Shown: positions 45,255 to 53,734 of the stretch, piece after piece | Numbering within the stretch: position 1 is the stretch's first letter | How the letters are laid out: every line of letters begins with the position of its first letter | Assembly (NCBI GenBank): GCA_963833465.1 | Contig: CAWHXW010000003.1 | Coordinates: 1,054,001-1,118,000, forward strand | Reading direction: 5' to 3' | Length of the DNA: 64,000 bases | DNA from: Fen-1298 sp963833465 | GTDB lineage: Bacteria > Bacteroidota > Ignavibacteria > UBA10030 | Notes under the pieces: model-generated | What the model was told of the DNA's origin: nothing | Database searches by the model: none | Seen by the model: the letters and a program-made list of their open reading frames with translations, nothing else | Made by a program: the position numbers and the translations under genes

Positions 45255-45761
45255 ATGAACCGTATTTTTAATGATCAACAAACAGCAAAATATATAAAAG
45301 CCGTTGATATTTTACTTGAATTATTGCAAGCTGAAGGCTTTTTTGCTGTAGATTGCGCATACGCAGAAGCAATTTGTGAAGAAAGAAAAAGAGCTTTCGC
45401 TGAAAAGATTGGAGTGGAATCTATTATTGAGAGTCGCGCCTGTTTTCGCCGACTCCAAGGTAAGCAACGTTGTTCTTGTGAAAAAATGGGTACGCTCAAC
45501 GCACCAATTAATGACCATCTCAGTGAAATCAAAAAAGATGGTAAAACGATAGCTATCCTTGCACAACCATATAAGATCGATTTTGAAGAACTTATAAAGA
45601 TTAAACCATTTTATGAAAAGACAGGAATTGAATGCAACATAGGCGGCTATGATTCCTGGTATTTTCCAGGTAGAACCTTAACCGCTGTATATACACGATC
45701 TAACGAAAAAGAATTAAACAGTTCTATCTTTTCAATGAAGAAGGAAAAAATAATCGGGTAG
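45255..45761 (+). CDS. Hypothetical protein of the element
   Basis: A 168-residue soluble protein (MNRIFNDQQTAKYIKAVDIL...). It has several cysteines, with CSCEKMGTLNAP in the middle, and aromatic segments YDSWYFPGRTLTAVYTRS. No family is recognised. A ribosome site AAAGGAAATA precedes the ATG, and a hairpin (45779-45803) follows the stop. It lies between the LexA-like gene and the AAA+/GTPase operon, facing it. The 294 bases before it hold only a promoter-like AT-rich region. Confidence 0.6.
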   Translation: MNRIFNDQQTAKYIKAVDILLELLQAEGFFAVDCAYAEAICEERKRAFAEKIGVESIIESRACFRRLQGKQRCSCEKMGTLNAPINDHLSEIKKDGKTIAILAQPYKIDFEELIKIKPFYEKTGIECNIGGYDSWYFPGRTLTAVYTRSNEKELNSSIFSMKKEKIIG

Positions 45762-45778
45762 TGCATACACAAAAAGAA

Positions 45779-45803
45779 AGGCCGCTCTTGTGCAGAACGG
45801 CCT
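45779..45803. terminator. Bidirectional terminator hairpin
   Basis: AGGCCG (45779-45784) pairs with CGGCCT (45798-45803). On the plus strand GCTGTTTTC follows, and on the minus strand CTTTCTTTTTG follows, so it can end the 45255-45761 gene from the left and the vestigial T9SS-type gene or the GTPase operon from the right. Confidence 0.75.
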
Positions 45804-45827
45804 GCTGTTTTCTGAGGAAAACACGTG

Positions 45828-45875
45828 TTACTTCAGCAGTAGCATCTTCTTCGCCGAAAAGTTATGATTCGCGAT
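45828..45875 (-). pseudogene. Vestigial 3' end of a T9SS-secreted protein gene
   Basis: On the minus strand 16 in-frame codons read IANHNFSAKKMLLLK and a stop at 45828-45830, immediately followed by the T-rich terminator of 45779-45803. This is the typical end of a type IX sorting domain and almost matches the end of the DUF362 gene (SAKMLLLK at 1207). A stop codon directly upstream shows that the rest of the gene is missing. It suggests that the cassette to the right replaced a host-type secreted-protein gene. Confidence 0.6.
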
Positions 45876-45896
45876 TTATTCATTAAAGTGTATTAG

Positions 45897-46154
45897 TCAT
45901 AAATCTTCCCATTCTATTTCAATTGTACCATCATCATAATGAACCACATCAAAGGTCTTGATGTCCTTCCATTGTGGATCCGACAGGAAATTCACCACTT
46001 TATTAGCAACTTGATCGCCTCTTGTTCCACCAAACTTGAGGGCAATCGTTGTCTCTAGAATGGTTAAGCCCAAAAAACGCATCCCTTTTTCAACAGTAAA
46101 AGATTTAATTATCTTTTCCTCGTTAGGGATATTCCCAATTTCTATATTACCCAT
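45897..46154 (-). CDS. Small protein ending the AAA+/dynamin operon
   Basis: An 85-residue protein, MGNIEIGNIPNEEKIIKSFT... ending IEIEWEDL. The ATG at 46154 is chosen because GAGGAA precedes it; a TTG four codons upstream is possible. No motif or membrane span is seen; the middle IALKFGGTRGDQVANKVVNF is glycine/basic-rich. It is the last gene of a tight four-gene run (26 bases after the second GTPase), so it is likely a partner of the system, but no function is inferred. Confidence 0.6.
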   Translation of the reverse strand: MGNIEIGNIPNEEKIIKSFTVEKGMRFLGLTILETTIALKFGGTRGDQVANKVVNFLSDPQWKDIKTFDVVHYDDGTIEIEWEDL

Positions 46155-46180
46155 ATTGTTCCTCAACTTGAAATATTTTG

Positions 46181-48274
46181 TCAGTTAACCAGGAAACCTT
46201 GAAGCCTATGAGAATAATCTGAAAGCTCATTTACTGCTTTTTCCAAACTGCTAAGAAGTGTTTTATTTTCGTCAAATGCACTATCAAGTACTATCTTATA
46301 TCTATCGTATATAGATTGTGTATATTCGGTGACAGTGGTTTGAAAAGCATCTTTTAGATTATCGAAGGAATTGAAGATTGATTTTTCAGTGAGTTCGATG
46401 GATTTTAGAGAGTCTTTATTCAATTCATCAGCGACGCTCTGCGCGGTTGGTGATTTCAGGTATCGCGTTGCTTCAAATGCAACGGCCACGCCAGCGGCCA
46501 TTCCAAAACCACCCGCCATTTGGGCAATATTCATTGCTTGCCCTGCAACCTGACTATAACCCCTTTCGTGCTGAATGAAAAAGTTGTTGGCACTTTGTAG
46601 TCTCTCCTTTGTGGCTGGCGCAACGTTTTGAATGCTAAATTTAGGAATATGTATATTCTTGAGAGAGCTCGATGTGTTTTTCACAAACGTATATATGTTA
46701 ATATCTAAAGGAAAAGGGTCTTCTTTCTTTAATAACATTTTGCTCGCTATTACTGAAGCAAGAAAAAAAATACTTAACGGTAAATAAAAATATTCAAGAC
46801 CAATCAATGGAATAAGAATAACACATGCGACACAAAATACCGTTATGATCTTTTTCAGTTTAATCTTATTTGCTTCATAGCTCTGTTTGATAGCCTCGTT
46901 TTGAGCTTCTCTCTGTGATAAGAATTTTTTATATTCAGCTATTACCTTTGGATTATCCCGCAGATCTTCATAGAGTTTTTTCTCAAGTTTATCCATTGAT
47001 CCGTTTATTGGGGAAAGTGCACTTTCCGTAGAATTCTCCAGTTTTGTCTTAACCTTTTCAGCTTTTTCTAACACCCGATGTTGAAGTATTGTTAGCCTTC
47101 TAAAAAGTCGATTCACATTCTTTGTCGCGCGTTGAATTGATCGGGGGTCTGCCTTTCTTTCAAAAATACCAAGCGTAGGTTTATCGGGTTTCAGGTCATA
47201 TTCAATTTGACGATGCAGCATACCACGAATTTCCCCAAACTTCGTTTTTGCCTCCAATTCAAATTCATCTCTATTGAGTTCTTCTTCTATGTAAGGTATC
47301 ACATCATTTGTTATTCGTTTCATGATATGAGAAAAGTTAGTCGGCTTTGTTTCTAGATATGAATAGAATAATCTTTCCTGCAAGAGTAACCGATTGTTCA
47401 CAATAGCAGATACCCTATTGGCGCAATCACTCAAAGCCTTCTTGAGATCCTTGCTGATGATGTTATACCATTCTCTCATCATAAAATCTTTCAAGTGAGC
47501 CATAAAGGAAAGGAAGTCATCGCCTACATCATTCTCGGTAATATGTATGGGCCATACATTGTCAATCTTCACTCCGCTAGCTTTCCCAAGACGCTCTGGC
47601 AGTTCAGATACAATTCTAGAAATTTGATTTTGATTCAGGAAATCGGATTTTGAGATACAGACAAAGATTTTTTCTACCTGATTTGATACTTGTTTAAGAA
47701 ACTCGATGGTCGATTTGGAACCTGGCTGCTTGCTGTACATTAGTAGAATTGCAGCATGCATCTCATCTAATGCATTGATAGTAATCTGTGTATGGTCTGG
47801 ATTTATCGCATTGATACCTGGAGTATCAACAAGAATAACATTATTGTCCTTAAGAAATGTTGAATTTACTTTCACACTTATACTTTTTATACGTTGGGTC
47901 TCCTCACTATCAGTAGTGTACTTTTGGTATTCTTCAAGACCTGTTTGGATATGGGTTCCATCAGAGAAGAAGACATCCATTGAGTTATGATCACCGTTCT
48001 CAATATAAATAGGGACTGGGGTGCATGGTCGATCACCTGTGGCTGATACCTTCTGTCCAATGATCGAATTGATCAGCGTTGATTTGCCAGCATTAAATTC
48101 TCCTATGATTCCCAATTTCAATTTTATGTTGTTCAACCGATCGGTAAATGAGTCCGCGATCCTAACAACATCTACAGATTCTTCTTCACTTAGTGCCTTA
48201 CTTGTCGCTACCTCCCTTAACAAAGAAATTCCATCATCTAAATGTTTTCTTATGATTTCATTATTGCTTGTCAT
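46181..48274 (-). CDS. Dynamin-like GTPase 2, membrane-associated
   Basis: A 697-residue dynamin-family GTPase. GTP site: P-loop GIIGEFNAGKSTLINSIIG (about 36-54), G3 LVDTPGINAINP and G4 CISKSDF. A long helical region follows. Two adjacent hydrophobic spans at about residues 455-500 (IITVFCVACVILIPLIGLEY, LPLSIFFLASVIASKML) and a Gly/Ala-rich amphipathic stretch (MAGGFGMAAGVAVAF) suggest a membrane paddle. It differs from the upstream GTPase, so the pair may form a heteromer as in other paired bacterial dynamins. The ATG at 48274 is 10 bases after that gene; an upstream start would overlap it. Confidence 0.85.
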   Translation of the reverse strand: MTSNNEIIRKHLDDGISLLREVATSKALSEEESVDVVRIADSFTDRLNNIKLKLGIIGEFNAGKSTLINSIIGQKVSATGDRPCTPVPIYIENGDHNSMDVFFSDGTHIQTGLEEYQKYTTDSEETQRIKSISVKVNSTFLKDNNVILVDTPGINAINPDHTQITINALDEMHAAILLMYSKQPGSKSTIEFLKQVSNQVEKIFVCISKSDFLNQNQISRIVSELPERLGKASGVKIDNVWPIHITENDVGDDFLSFMAHLKDFMMREWYNIISKDLKKALSDCANRVSAIVNNRLLLQERLFYSYLETKPTNFSHIMKRITNDVIPYIEEELNRDEFELEAKTKFGEIRGMLHRQIEYDLKPDKPTLGIFERKADPRSIQRATKNVNRLFRRLTILQHRVLEKAEKVKTKLENSTESALSPINGSMDKLEKKLYEDLRDNPKVIAEYKKFLSQREAQNEAIKQSYEANKIKLKKIITVFCVACVILIPLIGLEYFYLPLSIFFLASVIASKMLLKKEDPFPLDINIYTFVKNTSSSLKNIHIPKFSIQNVAPATKERLQSANNFFIQHERGYSQVAGQAMNIAQMAGGFGMAAGVAVAFEATRYLKSPTAQSVADELNKDSLKSIELTEKSIFNSFDNLKDAFQTTVTEYTQSIYDRYKIVLDSAFDENKTLLSSLEKAVNELSDYSHRLQGFLVN

Positions 48275-48284
48275 GGGGTACCCA

Positions 48285-50000
48285 TTATATAGTAAAGAGA
48301 GTAATCCTGCAGTCTTTGATACCAACCGATAACTGTTCTTTCTTTGCATCAAGATCGCGCAGGATCATTTCGTTGTTTTGACTTGCATACTCTGTCAGTT
48401 CGATTAGCTGCCACTGTGTCTTCTCCGCAGCTTTGACCAAATCTTTCTCAAATGTTCGAATCACGTCCTGAATAGACTCGCGAATTTTTTGAGAGACCTT
48501 ATTCAAGGTATTCTGGACTTTTCCCAGTATCATTTCATATGACTTATCCATTTCTTTACGTTGCTCTTTAAGAGAGTTCATTTGATACATACCTGACACA
48601 ACGACACCTGCGATTGCACCAAGTGGACCTAGCAAATACCACGCCACTGTTGCAATTACGCCAGAAGCTATCGAAGCTTTGTAAGTATCTTGGTTTCTCG
48701 AGTATTGTGACTTTATTGGCGCAATGTCTTCATTCTGAATTGCTGGCAAAGACAACTCAATTGAAAGAGCTAAGGTGTCGCTACATAATCTCTTTGTTTC
48801 ATCTACCAGACGTTGAATTACGGCCTGGATTTGAGGTTCAAAGACTTGGGACAAATATGCGCTACCAAAGTCATCTCCAATTGATTGAATTGATCCTCGA
48901 AGATTGTTAAGTCCGGACGGGACTTCTTGTTCAAGTAATAAATTGACCTTTTTGGGTAGGCCGTTCAACTTTGACTGAATGTCCTTATATGTAGACAATT
49001 GTTTCTTGATTCGATTGGTAATGGATGATTGGAAAATATTCTTCTGTGAGGCTCTGTCTTTTATCGATTGCATCAAAGAGTTAACTTGGTCATATTTTTC
49101 TGTCAACAGGCTTAGAATTGTTCGGACTCTCCATTCTTCTTTTATAGCATCTCTCGAAGATACTGAGGCAAATATGATCTCGCGAAGCCTGGTAAAATCG
49201 GATTGAAGAATTGACTTCAGTGAAGGATTCAATTTGTTATTTATCCCTTCATCCGAAGCAGCTAAAGCAGAAACAAAAAATATGTGGTTATTGAGGACTA
49301 TTCCATTGATTTGCTCACTTTGGTCTCTGCATTCATACTGCCCATAAATATTTTGTGCATCTTTGATTAAAGTCTCCAGAGAGCTTTTGACTGAGCTTCT
49401 AATGGAGTCGAGTTTTGGAGTGGATCCGATCGTATCTGAGTGATTGAAAACAAAATAAATTCTCGAGAGAGCATTCAAAAAGAATCTCTTAATATATGGG
49501 ATCTCAGATCCCTTTAGCGCCTGATTTGAATCACAAACAAACACGATTATGTCTACGGAAGGAATGATCGATAAAAAAGTCGTATCTCGTACCGGATTTG
49601 GATCGTTGAATCCTGGAGTGTCAATAATCTCTAATCCCTCCGGTAAATCCGGACTTCCTATTTCAATCCATTTGATATTATCAAAAGAGCCAGCATCGGC
49701 ATTGAATTCTATCAAGTTTTTGAAAGAATCACTTGTCCTAATAATCCTTCCATCGCTACCAATGACTTTGAATCCAGGAGTGGGGCTGTATTTCACTCGA
49801 TTTATGGTAGCTGTTGTCTGGAAAATATCGACTGGCAACAATGATTGTCCTAGCAATGCATTTGTTAGCGAGGATTTCCCAGCATTGAATTCTCCCATCA
49901 ACATTACTTGAACCGGTGCGTCCCTATGGGATTCCAAATCAATACCACAATCATCAAGCAGGTTTTTATATTTTTCAATAAGAGATTCTGATTTGTTCAT
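48285..50000 (-). CDS. Dynamin-like GTPase 1
   Basis: A 571-residue dynamin-family GTPase. P-loop VMLMGEFNAGKSSLTNALLG (about 30-48), switch Thr in TTATINRV, G3 EIIDTPGFNDPNP and G4 FVFNHSD. It then has a long helical stalk and, near residue 430, a hydrophobic pair (ASGVIATVAWYLLGPLGAIAG) that may insert in membranes. It lies 18 bases after the AAA+ ATPase gene and 10 bases before the second GTPase. Such pairs are known in Eleos/Leo-type defence systems and in membrane fusion, but the ATPase neighbour is unusual. Confidence 0.87.
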   Translation of the reverse strand: MNKSESLIEKYKNLLDDCGIDLESHRDAPVQVMLMGEFNAGKSSLTNALLGQSLLPVDIFQTTATINRVKYSPTPGFKVIGSDGRIIRTSDSFKNLIEFNADAGSFDNIKWIEIGSPDLPEGLEIIDTPGFNDPNPVRDTTFLSIIPSVDIIVFVCDSNQALKGSEIPYIKRFFLNALSRIYFVFNHSDTIGSTPKLDSIRSSVKSSLETLIKDAQNIYGQYECRDQSEQINGIVLNNHIFFVSALAASDEGINNKLNPSLKSILQSDFTRLREIIFASVSSRDAIKEEWRVRTILSLLTEKYDQVNSLMQSIKDRASQKNIFQSSITNRIKKQLSTYKDIQSKLNGLPKKVNLLLEQEVPSGLNNLRGSIQSIGDDFGSAYLSQVFEPQIQAVIQRLVDETKRLCSDTLALSIELSLPAIQNEDIAPIKSQYSRNQDTYKASIASGVIATVAWYLLGPLGAIAGVVVSGMYQMNSLKEQRKEMDKSYEMILGKVQNTLNKVSQKIRESIQDVIRTFEKDLVKAAEKTQWQLIELTEYASQNNEMILRDLDAKKEQLSVGIKDCRITLFTI

Positions 50001-50018
50001 TCGATTCTGGAATATTAG

Positions 50019-50966
50019 TTATTTTTTTAGGCCCAAGATTTGGATGATATTTTCTTTTGTGAGATCAATTGTCTTGATCTGTGTTTCAAATATTCCAAGC
50101 CATTCTTTTGCTTGCTTCTGAACAAGATTAAACTCCCCTCTTTCAACAAGAGATAATTCTTGGTCAAGAATTTTTATATAATCAACCAAATTTCTTTCTG
50201 TTGAATTCTTTGCAATATTTGATCCTATTTGAAGACCAATTACTAGTCTCTTAAGTACATCGAGTGATTTGTCAGGCTGAAATCTGTTGATGTAGTATTG
50301 TTCGGAGATCTCAATAAGCCGTGAAATTGTATCGTCAGAAAACTCGACACCGTACGTATATTTGTTCTTTAGAGTAGCTCTTTTCAAGATTTGGAATACT
50401 GCATCAATATCTAGAGGCTCAAGATTGAGGATTTGAAATCGTCGTACAAATGCCGCATCAGAAGCAATGTATCGATCAAATTCTTCTTTTGTCGTCGCTC
50501 CTAAGCAACATATTTGACCACGCGCTAAAGGTGGTTTTATTATTTGGGAAAGATCACGCGCAGCACCACCATCACCAGCTTTCCCAAACCCCATAAGCAT
50601 GTGTATTTCGTCAATAAACACTATTACGCTTGGATCGTTTTTCACATTTTCGATGAAATGTGTAACACGTTCTTCAAACTGCCCTACATATATTGCCCCG
50701 CTATTCAAGGCTGTGAGATTTACTTCCAATACCTTCTTTCTCGGATAGTTCTCAGGAACCTCATTGTTCTTGATCATATATGCCAAGCCTTCGGCAAGGA
50801 CAGTCTTGCCAGATCCAGCGGGTCCCAAAATTAAAACATTTGATTTTCCTTCTTGGTTTAAAGCCCTTAGAATGAATTCTAATTCTTTATCTCTGCCAAT
50901 AGGTCGTTCAAGAAAGCCGGCTTCAGCTTCGGCTGTCATATCTTTTGTAAAATCAGTTATGTCCAT
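50019..50966 (-). CDS. ClpB/ClpA-like AAA+ ATPase, single domain
   Basis: A 315-residue protein, essentially one AAA+ module of the ClpA/B D1 type: Walker A ILGPAGSGKTVLAEGLAYMI (about 46-65), pore-loop-like ALNSGAIYVGQFEERV, Walker B VIVFIDEIHMLMG, sensor 1 CLGATT and the arginine finger region FVRRFQ. It lacks the Clp N-domain, the middle domain and the second AAA+ ring, so it is much shorter than ClpB (about 860 residues). It is the first gene of the operon with two dynamin-like GTPases. It may act as a dedicated remodeller of them; that role is inference. Confidence 0.88.
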   Translation of the reverse strand: MDITDFTKDMTAEAEAGFLERPIGRDKELEFILRALNQEGKSNVLILGPAGSGKTVLAEGLAYMIKNNEVPENYPRKKVLEVNLTALNSGAIYVGQFEERVTHFIENVKNDPSVIVFIDEIHMLMGFGKAGDGGAARDLSQIIKPPLARGQICCLGATTKEEFDRYIASDAAFVRRFQILNLEPLDIDAVFQILKRATLKNKYTYGVEFSDDTISRLIEISEQYYINRFQPDKSLDVLKRLVIGLQIGSNIAKNSTERNLVDYIKILDQELSLVERGEFNLVQKQAKEWLGIFETQIKTIDLTKENIIQILGLKK

Positions 50967-51179
50967 TTCTACTTGATTTTTTTAAGTCATTTAAAAACAA
51001 TACTCAATATCCGCGAAATATTAATTGAGATATTTTATTATAAAATTATTATGATTTAGACCATTCGGACCTATCCCCCAAAAGTGATCCAATTTAAATT
51101 AGTTAAAAGTATAATCGGCGAGCACCTCTCAATTTGATCACCAGAACCCTACACTTTATTTGTTTGAATTTCAAGCTAT

Positions 51180-51203
51180 AAAAAAGCGGCACCATCGCCG
51201 CTT
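51180..51203 (-). terminator. Terminator of the leftward operon
   Basis: On the minus strand GAAGCGGC-GATGGT-GCCGCTTT is followed by TTTTTATAGC, a textbook intrinsic terminator. It lies 43 bases after the stop of the 51246-51986 gene and separates the leftward element genes from the AAA+/GTPase operon, which therefore needs its own promoter in 50967-51180. Confidence 0.88.
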
Positions 51204-51245
51204 CTGATGCAAACGAAAACAAAAATATAGCTATTTAATTTAGTT

Positions 51246-51986
51246 CTATTGGACTTTGTAAAGCGAGAAGCCGTCGTTGGACTGCATCGCATAAGAATCA
51301 TACGGTCCTGTGCCAATGACCCACTGTTCAGGAATAATATCGCCGTGAAATGCTTTACCTTCTTTCTCGGTGAAGATGAGCTTGTTGTCTGTATCAATCC
51401 AATATTTGCCCCATCCTTCCCAGTTATATGAAAACCCAGCTCGGAATATGTAGGTCGTAACAATCAGATGAAACTTTTGACTTCTGTAAAGCACAATATA
51501 AATTGATGTCTTTAATGTTAGTTCCCCGTCCGTCTGATAATTCGGCGGGCCTTGTGTGTAAAAACATCTTTCTCCAATATACTGTCCTACAGCTCTTGCC
51601 TGTCTCTTGGGAGCCTCAATTTGTTCTAATGCAGAGGCTTTGGCCGTTTCATCAATATCGATTGAATCACATTTAGAACTGCAGAGATTATATAGCGAAT
51701 CACTTATCCTTGAGTTGGGTGAATTCGGCTCCGCCCATGAAAGCAAATTCCATGCAGCATGCCATTGCCTATTTTTAATGTAGTTTTCAGCTCCAGCAAT
51801 CCCGTCGGCTAACATCTTTTCTCTCAATTCAAACTCGCTCTTTTTCAATTCCTGCTCTTTGTGAGAATCCCATTGTTTGAAAATAAAATACCCAACGACC
51901 AATACGAGCAGAATCAGAAAAGAAGTCCAATTATTTCTTATTTTCTCCTTGTGCCTTTGCTGCAGATGTTCATCAAATTCTGACAT
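51246..51986 (-). CDS. Hypothetical single-span membrane protein
   Basis: A 246-residue protein with a basic/charged N-terminus, one membrane span (NWTSFLILLVLVVGYFIFKQW, about 19-39) and a mostly soluble remainder that contains Cys residues in LYNLCSSKCDSIDID and a Trp/Tyr-rich C-terminus (GFSYNWEGWGKYWIDTDNKL). The start is secured by a perfect ribosome site, AAGGAGGTTGTT, directly before the ATG. No family is recognised. It is the last gene of the leftward transcript, after the structured region at 52094-52252. Confidence 0.6.
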   Translation of the reverse strand: MSEFDEHLQQRHKEKIRNNWTSFLILLVLVVGYFIFKQWDSHKEQELKKSEFELREKMLADGIAGAENYIKNRQWHAAWNLLSWAEPNSPNSRISDSLYNLCSSKCDSIDIDETAKASALEQIEAPKRQARAVGQYIGERCFYTQGPPNYQTDGELTLKTSIYIVLYRSQKFHLIVTTYIFRAGFSYNWEGWGKYWIDTDNKLIFTEKEGKAFHGDIIPEQWVIGTGPYDSYAMQSNDGFSLYKVQ

Positions 51987-52093
51987 AACAACCTCCTTAA
52001 TTTTGAAAGGACTTAATACGAAAAGTCTATGTCATTTCTTTTCCCGAGGAATTTACAGAAGCATTAATAGATACTGCATCATACAAATAAAAA

Positions 52094-52252
52094 GCCCTGC
52101 CACTCTTGCGGGTAACATATTCATCAGCCAGACGAACACATCACACCATCATTTGCAGCAGGGCGCGTTGTCGCGTTACCCGCGTCAAGATGATGGTGCG
52201 TTTCGTATGTGATGAATTCGGCTGAATTATATCAACCGCGTTCGTCTGGCTG
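52094..52252 (-). ncRNA. Highly structured intergenic region, possible pseudoknotted RNA
   Basis: Read on the minus strand, CAGCCAGACGAAC (52252-52240) pairs with GTTCGTCTGGCTG (52137-52125), and inside it CACCATCAT (52198-52190) pairs with ATGATGGTG (52152-52144). The loop then contains GGGTAAC (52181-52175) and GCCCTGC (52164-52158), which match GTTACCC (52116-52110) and GCAGGGC (52100-52094) downstream. GCAGGGC is followed by TTTTTATTTG. The last two helices cross each other, so they are mutually exclusive or pseudoknotted. No frame runs through it. A regulatory leader or attenuator for the 51246 gene, or an independent RNA, is likely; a recombination site is also possible. Confidence 0.6.
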
Positions 52253-52282
52253 GATGTAAGTTATGATTCTGTAGGTGTAATG

Positions 52283-52777
52283 TCAATGGAAGCCATTGCC
52301 TAATTTTGTTCTGGCGATGAAAAGCGTTAAACTCAAACTACGCAGATCCTCCGCTCGGAAGGCCACCTCGTCTTTCACTTCATTGACAATGCTGACAGCA
52401 TCCCGCACACACTGCAACATCGTTTCCTTGAGTGAATCAGTATTGCTTGGCGGAGTTGGCAAAGATGAACTCACCAATGACAATTCTAACTTAGATGAGA
52501 TCTTCTTGCTACCATTCTGGCAGGGAATTTTCTTCAGTATGAACTCCGAGTCTTTGCTCAAGTGCTTCTCGACGATTATGTCGTGAATCTCCTGAGGTGC
52601 AAAGAACGCCATCTCTTCACCAGTCTCAGTGTTTACCGTTGAATAGAGAAAATATTTCCCCACAGAGTTTTCACCTATGTAACACTTATCTTTCAGGAGC
52701 CGCAGACGTATTTCCTGATTGAGTGAAAGTTCGACCTTTGCGCGTGTAGCTGTTCCGTTTCCGTTATTCGTTCCCAT
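52283..52777 (-). CDS. Hypothetical phage-type protein
   Basis: A 164-residue soluble protein (MGTNNGNGTATRAKVELSLN...). The middle contains a Lys/Asp-rich beta region (YIGENSVGKYFLYSTVNTET), followed by a Ser-rich linker and a C-terminal helix (VSIVNEVKDEVAFRAEDLRS). No family is recognised. Its start overlaps the end of the Gam-family gene by 14 bases, so both are probably co-expressed and may serve DNA metabolism of the element. Confidence 0.6.
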   Translation of the reverse strand: MGTNNGNGTATRAKVELSLNQEIRLRLLKDKCYIGENSVGKYFLYSTVNTETGEEMAFFAPQEIHDIIVEKHLSKDSEFILKKIPCQNGSKKISSKLELSLVSSSLPTPPSNTDSLKETMLQCVRDAVSIVNEVKDEVAFRAEDLRSLSLTLFIARTKLGNGFH

Positions 52778-53306
52778 TACTGGGTTCTCCTTTCATGTTT
52801 AATGTGTATGAAAAGTTGATCGTCCCTGGAATGAGTTTTGTCCCGATAGGGATTTGACCTGTTCGCTTGATGTAAGCAGACAGGGCTGTCATATCAGGTT
52901 CGTGATTCTCCGGCGTGGTCCGAAGTAAGCCATACCGAGGTGCGACCTTCAGAAATGTTGGCATATCGCTTATTTCGATTTTATCCCGTCCTTTACGCAG
53001 CGATAAAGTAGCGTGAGGAAGACGAATGGTTTTTTCACCGGTTTGCTCACACAGTTGCCTGGTGAATCCTTCCAGATTGAAAAGCAACCACGATCTTTTC
53101 TTCTCTATCCGTTCTACCTCAGATTGCCGATATTGCTCAATTAGTTTGATCTCATCGTTACATAATTTATTAACATCATTGATCTGGCTATCGAGCTTTG
53201 CGACTGCCATAAGAAGCTGGTCTGCTTTCAGACGATCCAGTTCTAACTTTCTGGATTGCTCTTTCTCCTCGACTTCAGCGAGAAGTTCGTCCATAAATGT
53301 GGTCAT
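52764..53306 (-). CDS. gam: Mu Gam-family host-nuclease inhibitor
   Basis: A 180-residue protein of the phage Mu Gam family, Ku-like dimers that bind double-stranded DNA ends and block exonucleases. The N-terminal half is a long charged coiled coil (AEVEEKEQSRKLELDRLKAD ... IDEIKLIEQYRQSEVER-like). It is followed by the conserved ATLSLRKGRDKIEISD and the C-terminal SAYIKRTGQIPIGTKL. Such proteins are typical of transposable phages, other phages and mobile elements. It lies beside an ATP-dependent ligase and a WGR protein, suggesting an end-protection/joining set. Confidence 0.85.
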   Translation of the reverse strand: MTTFMDELLAEVEEKEQSRKLELDRLKADQLLMAVAKLDSQINDVNKLCNDEIKLIEQYRQSEVERIEKKRSWLLFNLEGFTRQLCEQTGEKTIRLPHATLSLRKGRDKIEISDMPTFLKVAPRYGLLRTTPENHEPDMTALSAYIKRTGQIPIGTKLIPGTINFSYTLNMKGEPSNGNE

Positions 53307-53399
53307 AATGTATCCCTCACAAGTATCTTAAAATTGTTTTACCAACTGCTACAAGGACCCGAAGTATTTTTTTTATTTTTACCATATTCTTTCTCTCAA

Positions 53400-53642
53400 T
53401 TATAATGTGATTACTTCTGATAGTTCGACAGCGTTTTTCTTGAACGCTCTTCCGTGGAATGATCTTTTGTATTGCTCTATCGTATAGGTAGATGTTGAAC
53501 CATCCACACTGCTTTCATCCTCGATTTTCCTCCCCACAAGCGTCAAGGTGTGACGAGAAAAGAGAAAGCCATTCAGATGGAACTTGAGTTCAACGGATTT
53601 TCCTTGGTTAAGTAAAGCAAGGACATCGTTAAATGTTATCAT
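53400..53642 (-). CDS. Hypothetical small protein
   Basis: An 80-residue protein (MITFNDVLALLNQGKSVELK...). The start at 53642 is decided by AAGGAGAAGT just upstream; a longer frame would begin in the hairpin region. It shows a small alpha/beta pattern with VELKFHLNGFLFSRHTLTLV and no known motif. Upstream of its ribosome site is a hairpin with a T-run, like that before the 57367-58345 gene. Confidence 0.6.
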   Translation of the reverse strand: MITFNDVLALLNQGKSVELKFHLNGFLFSRHTLTLVGRKIEDESSVDGSTSTYTIEQYKRSFHGRAFKKNAVELSEVITL

Positions 53643-53660
53643 ACTTCTCCTTATGAAATA

Positions 53661-53733
53661 GAAAAGCCGCGTCAGGTCTAACGACTCAGCCATTCGTTTA
53701 AGGTTGAGCAGAGCGTTGACATTGGCGGCTTAG
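53661..53733 (-). terminator. Hairpin with T-run between element genes
   Basis: On the minus strand AAGCCGC (near 53732) pairs with GCGGCTT (near 53663) across a long loop, followed by TTCTATTTC and then the ribosome site AAGGAG of the next gene. The position immediately before a start suggests an attenuator. It parallels the hairpin at 58367-58394. Confidence 0.5.
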
Positions 53734-53734
53734 A

